NCBI GenBank assembly: GCA_023432005.1
Contig: JAEYVF010000011.1
Location: 1-7,473 of the forward strand
Direction of reading: 5' to 3'
DNA: 7,473 nucleotides
Source of the DNA: Actinomycetes bacterium
GTDB lineage: Bacteria > Actinomycetota > Actinomycetes > Actinomycetales > Microbacteriaceae
Shown here piece by piece: positions 5,308 to 7,473 of the stretch. Under the pieces are notes generated by a model. It had not been told where the DNA came from and ran no database searches. It saw only the letters and a list, made by a program, of their open reading frames with translations. The position numbers and the translations under genes were made by a program. How positions within the stretch are numbered: the stretch's first letter is position 1; each line of letters begins with the position of its first letter.

Positions 5308-5748
5308 TCAGGCCTGCTGCTGCGCGGCCATGTAGGCCTCGGGGCCCTTCTCGGAGGCGGCGGGGTCCATCCAGCCGAACTCCAGGAGGTTGCCGTCGGG
5401 GTCGGTGAGCTGGCGCTGGTACATGAACCCGTAGTCCGCCGGGTCCTGCGACTCGCGGCCGCCCGCCGCGACGCCCGCGGCGACCGCGCTGTCGACCGCC
5501 TCCCGGCTGTCGACGAAGATCGCGGTCGTGTTCGTGGGGTTCTTCGCGTTGTCGCCGATGGGGAGGTCGGTGAAGGTCTGGAAGAACTCGCGCGTGAGCA
5601 GCATGAAGTAGTTGTGGCCCTCGTCGATGACGATGCAGGCCGCGTTGTCATCGGTGAAGAGGGGGTTCACGGTGCCGCCGATGGCCGTGTAGAACGCCTT
5701 CGCGCGCTCCAGGTCAGTGACCGGCAGGTTGACGAACATCGAGGTCAT
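5308..5748 (-). CDS. VOC family protein, glyoxalase-like (COG3607 type)
   Basis: 146 residues, one full vicinal-oxygen-chelate module made of two beta-alpha-beta-beta-beta halves. The start MTSMFVNLPVTDLERAKAFY, the middle FTDDNAACIVI (31-41), FMLLTREFFQTF (48-59) and the end YGFMYQRQLTDPDGNLLEFG followed by WMDP match the group annotated as predicted lactoylglutathione lyase. E123 is the usual C-terminal acidic metal ligand. The rest of a glyoxalase I metal set is not evident, so glyoxalase activity is unproven; binding or detoxifying an electrophile is as likely. The ATG at 5748-5746 follows AGAGAGAAG at about 6 bases; a second ATG three codons in is possible. It is the first gene of an operon with the HxlR regulator. 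Confidence 0.9.
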   Translation of the reverse strand: MTSMFVNLPVTDLERAKAFYTAIGGTVNPLFTDDNAACIVIDEGHNYFMLLTREFFQTFTDLPIGDNAKNPTNTTAIFVDSREAVDSAVAAGVAAGGRESQDPADYGFMYQRQLTDPDGNLLEFGWMDPAASEKGPEAYMAAQQQA

Positions 5749-5770
5749 GGTGGTCTTCTCTCTTGGCGAA

Positions 5771-5814
5771 TGTGGACGGTGTCCACACTTGCAAAAAACA
5801 AGTGCGGGTGTCAA
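5771..5814 (-). promoter_or_regulatory. Promoter and nested palindromic operators of the VOC-HxlR operon
   Basis: On the minus strand TTGACA (5814-5809) is a perfect -35. Seventeen bases later CAAGTG (5791-5786) occupies the -10 position, although it is a poor match. Two dyads overlap this core. CACTTG (5786-5791) and CAAGTG (5799-5804) flank an A-rich 7-base centre in the spacer. TGTGGAC (5771-5777), GGT, and GTCCACA (5781-5787) form a perfect 7-bp palindrome just downstream of the -10. A regulator bound to either would block transcription, and the HxlR protein of the operon is the obvious candidate. Confidence 0.65.
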
Positions 5815-5835
5815 GAGGTCGGTTTCATGTAGCGG

Positions 5836-5858
5836 CGACAGGCTGAATGCGTCTGTCG
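5836..5858. repeat. Short inverted repeat upstream of the DksA-like gene
   Basis: CGACAG (5836-5841) and CTGTCG (5853-5858) are exact reverse complements with an 11-base spacer, in the gap between the divergent VOC operon and the TraR/DksA-type gene. It may be a regulator site, but a 6-bp dyad of this kind can arise by chance. Confidence 0.3.
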
Positions 5859-5926
5859 TCCGCCGTGCGCCGGGTTCGGGGGCGCTCGAGCCTGTGATCG
5901 CGACGCATCCGCGCGACCATGGAGGC

Positions 5927-6292
5927 ATGACGCCGCCGGATGCCCCCTTCCCCGATGCCACGACCGCCCTCGGCTGGATCGCCGAGCGCCGCGCCGTGGT
6001 CGAGGAGCGCCTGGCCGGCGTCGAGGCCCGGCTCGCGGCGGTGCGCTCCGCCCGCGGCGACTGGATCGACGAGGAGCACGACCCGGAGGGATTCGCGCTC
6101 ACCTTCGAGTGGCAGCAGGCGGAGGGTGCGCGCGCGGAGCACCGCGCGGAGCTCGCCGAGCTCGACGCCGCCGAGGCGCGGGTGGCATCCGGGAGCTACG
6201 GCGTGTGCAGCGTGTGCGGTCAGCCCATCCCGCCGGGTCAGCTCGAGATCCGCCCCGCGCGCACGGTCTGCGTCGCCTGCACCGACCGCTGA
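5927..6292 (+). CDS. TraR/DksA-type zinc-finger protein
   Basis: 121 residues. The N-terminal 14-88 form two helices able to pair as a coiled coil (ERRAVVEERLAGVEARLAAV, and EGARAEHRAELAELDAAEAR), joined by the DEEHDPEGFALTFEWQQ turn seen in actinobacterial members. The C-terminal zinc finger has four cysteines, C94, C97, C115 and C118, as CSVC and CVAC separated by 17 residues, as in DksA. DksA and TraR bind RNA polymerase in the secondary channel; actinobacterial members are less studied, so the role in stress transcription is inferred. Start choice is uncertain: ATG 5927 has GGAGG only one base before it, too close for normal use, while a GTG at 5894 in the same frame has no ribosome site. 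The downstream DUF2277 gene follows by 39 bases. Confidence 0.85.
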   Translation: MTPPDAPFPDATTALGWIAERRAVVEERLAGVEARLAAVRSARGDWIDEEHDPEGFALTFEWQQAEGARAEHRAELAELDAAEARVASGSYGVCSVCGQPIPPGQLEIRPARTVCVACTDR

Positions 6293-6299
6293 CCGCGTG

Positions 6300-6325
6300 A
6301 CGCCGTCGCCGTCGCGGCGTATCGT
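6300..6325 (+). promoter_or_regulatory. Hairpin and possible -10 element before the DUF2277 gene
   Basis: ACGCCG (6300-6305) and CGGCGT (6315-6320) form a 6-bp stem just after the DksA-type gene. TATCGT (6320-6325) is a fair -10 hexamer placed six bases before the ATG at 6332, and no Shine-Dalgarno sequence is present. This spacing would put the transcription start at or next to the A of the ATG, giving a leaderless mRNA. Confidence 0.4.
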
Positions 6326-6331
6326 CGCGGC

Positions 6332-6634
6332 ATGTGCCGCAACATCCGCTGCCTTCACAACTTCGAGCCCGCGACGACCGACGATGAGGTGCGGGAGGCG
6401 GCCCTCCAGTTCGTGCGCAAGGTGAGTGGGTCGACCCGCCCGTCGCGCGCGAACCAGGCCGCGTTCGACCAGGCCATCGACGAGATCGCCGCGGCCACGC
6501 GACGCATGCTCGACCAGCTCGTGACGAGCGCGCCGCCCAAGAGCCGTGAGGCCGAGGCGATCAAGGGGCGGGCACGGCACGAGAAGCGCATGGAGCGCGA
6601 GGTGCGCATCCGCACGGGGCTCGCCGCGAGCTGA
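6332..6634 (+). CDS. DUF2277 domain protein
   Basis: 100 residues, near the family's usual length. The whole sequence follows the DUF2277 pattern: MCRNIRCLHNFEP at the N-terminus with Cys2 and Cys7, then EVREAALQFVRKVSGSTRPS (19-38), ANQAAFDQAIDEIAAATRRM (40-59) and LVTSAPPKSREAEAIKGRAR (62-81), ending in a basic helix. The family is widespread and helical, with no established function; the CRNI...NFEP start is its hallmark and may reflect metal binding, which is inference. No ribosome site precedes the ATG, but a -10-like TATCGT lies six bases upstream, suggesting leaderless translation. It converges on the hydrolase gene with a 15-base gap. Confidence 0.88.
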   Translation: MCRNIRCLHNFEPATTDDEVREAALQFVRKVSGSTRPSRANQAAFDQAIDEIAAATRRMLDQLVTSAPPKSREAEAIKGRARHEKRMEREVRIRTGLAAS

Positions 6635-6661
6635 GGGCCGACTCTGCCGTCAGCTCGGCCC
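6635..6661. terminator. Hairpin between convergent DUF2277 and hydrolase genes
   Basis: GGGCCGA (6635-6641) pairs perfectly with TCGGCCC (6655-6661) around a 13-base loop. The left arm starts directly after the DUF2277 stop, and the right arm lies in the last codons of the hydrolase. With no T-run on either strand, it is a candidate bidirectional or RNA-end-stabilising hairpin rather than a clear intrinsic terminator. Confidence 0.45.
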
Positions 6662-7453
6662 GAAGCCCTTCTCGTCGAGCCACGCGAGCACGTCATCGGC
6701 GACGTCGCGCCAGCCCGCATCCAGCGTGAGGGAGTGGCCCTTGCCCGGGTACTCGCGGTACTCCGTGATGGACGAGGTGTTGTCGGCGTAGAGCTTCGCG
6801 ACGGCGGCGGTGACGACGCGCGGGACCGTGTGGTCCTCCGTGCCCGAGGTGAGCAGCAATGGCCCGCGGACGGCGGTATGGGTGTCGACGGCCGCGGGCG
6901 AGTTGCGCACGAAGTTGGCCGTCGCGTCCTCGAAGAGCGGCCGGCCGGGCCCCGGGATCGTGAACGCGTCGAAGATCGCCTTCGACTCCGCATCCGAGAG
7001 CCGGTTGCCGAAGGCGTACGTGAACTGCGACTCGTCGAGGGCGACGGTCCTCGTGCGGTTGGCGGGATTCGACAGCACGGGGAATCCCGAACGCAGCTGT
7101 GAGAAGGGCAGCACCTTGACGCCCTTGACGGGCGCCGGGTCGATCGCGACGGCGGCGGCGGCGAGGTCGTGGGCGAGCAGCTCCTGCGCGATGAGGCCGC
7201 CGAAGGAGTGGCCGACGACGATCGGCTTCTCGTCGAGCGTCTCGATGATGTCGGCGTAGTGGCGGCAGATCTCGGAGATGCCCTGGTTGTTCAGGCCGCT
7301 CGGATCGGCGCGGGTCGCCTCGACCGTGGGCAGATCACCGGGCCATCCGGGAGCGTCGGTCGTGTAGCCCTTCTGCTCGAACAGGTCCTGCCAGGGGCGC
7401 CACGCTGACGAGTGGATCCACAGTCCGTGGATGAAGACGACGTGCTTCGACAT
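6650..7453 (-). CDS. Alpha/beta hydrolase
   Basis: 267 residues, a complete alpha/beta-hydrolase fold. The oxyanion-hole segment is FIHGLWIHSSAW (7-18), the nucleophile elbow GHSFGG (81-86) has Ser83, and the acid and base of the triad are probably Asp207 (GTEDHTVP) and His240 (GKGHSLTLD). A cap region lies between about 110 and 195. There is no signal peptide, so it is cytoplasmic. The closest group I recall is a set of actinobacterial esterase-like hydrolases with the same GLNNQGISEICRHYADIIE segment; the substrate is unknown, with an ester or lactone most likely. The ATG at 7453-7451 has a strong AAGGAG four bases upstream (minus strand), close to the window edge, so promoter and upstream partners are not visible. 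Confidence 0.92.
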   Translation of the reverse strand: MSKHVVFIHGLWIHSSAWRPWQDLFEQKGYTTDAPGWPGDLPTVEATRADPSGLNNQGISEICRHYADIIETLDEKPIVVGHSFGGLIAQELLAHDLAAAAVAIDPAPVKGVKVLPFSQLRSGFPVLSNPANRTRTVALDESQFTYAFGNRLSDAESKAIFDAFTIPGPGRPLFEDATANFVRNSPAAVDTHTAVRGPLLLTSGTEDHTVPRVVTAAVAKLYADNTSSITEYREYPGKGHSLTLDAGWRDVADDVLAWLDEKGFGPS

Positions 7454-7473
7454 GGGGCTCCTTCAGGGGGGGG

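Noticed and set aside
7466..7473. Run of eight G at the window end.
   Set aside because: A homopolymer at the very edge upstream of the hydrolase ribosome site; it may be a sequence or assembly edge effect and cannot be interpreted without flanking sequence.
1..7473. Search for mobile elements, tRNA genes, CRISPR arrays and attachment sites.
   Set aside because: No transposase or integrase-like protein, no terminal repeats, no spaced direct repeats and no cloverleaf pattern were seen; composition looks even along the window.

Overview
The window is about 70% GC by eye, with third codon positions almost always G or C, tightly packed genes and short overlaps. The hexamer GCATCC/GGATGC is unusually frequent, and the window carries a DUF7882-type protein, a DksA-like zinc-finger protein and an ArsR/SRPBCC pair. 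Together these suggest a high-GC actinobacterium, most likely of the family Microbacteriaceae; this is inferred from style and gene families, not from a marker gene. It reads as an ordinary chromosomal segment rich in one-component regulators paired with small enzymes. I see no tRNA, rRNA, transposase, integrase, phage gene or CRISPR array, and no gene-free stretch over 300 bases.

Layout. (1) 1-132: the 3' end of a gene, perhaps an aminotransferase, closed by a hairpin-plus-T-run terminator. (2) 200-1074: an operon of an SRPBCC (AHSA1-type) protein and an ArsR-family repressor overlapping by 4 bases, behind two copies of a TGCAA-N8-TTGCA operator-like element. (3) 1096-4080: a LysR-type regulator on the minus strand, diverging from a plus-strand operon of a two-domain cupin related to oxalate decarboxylase, a DUF1275 (YoaK-like) membrane protein and a 62-residue highly acidic protein. 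The 141-base gap between regulator and cupin holds a textbook T-N11-A LysR site and an 11-bp inverted repeat. (4) 4088-4507: a minus-strand DUF7882 protein. (5) 4662-5748: a minus-strand operon of a COG3607-type VOC protein and an HxlR regulator that carries an SCP2-like C-terminal domain, with nested palindromes over the promoter. (6) 5927-6634: two small plus-strand genes, a TraR/DksA-type zinc-finger protein and a DUF2277 protein. (7) 6650-7453: a minus-strand alpha/beta hydrolase.

How it works together. Three separate units repeat one design: an enzyme or small-molecule-binding protein next to its own one-component regulator (SRPBCC with ArsR, cupin operon with LysR, VOC with HxlR), each with a visible dyad in its control region. 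The least described is the cupin/DUF1275/acidic-protein operon. Its bicupin appears to keep a metal site only in the second barrel and lacks the recognisable catalytic lid of oxalate decarboxylase, so its substrate is open. The LysR resembles regulators found beside formate metabolism, which fits an oxalate or other carboxylate theme only loosely.
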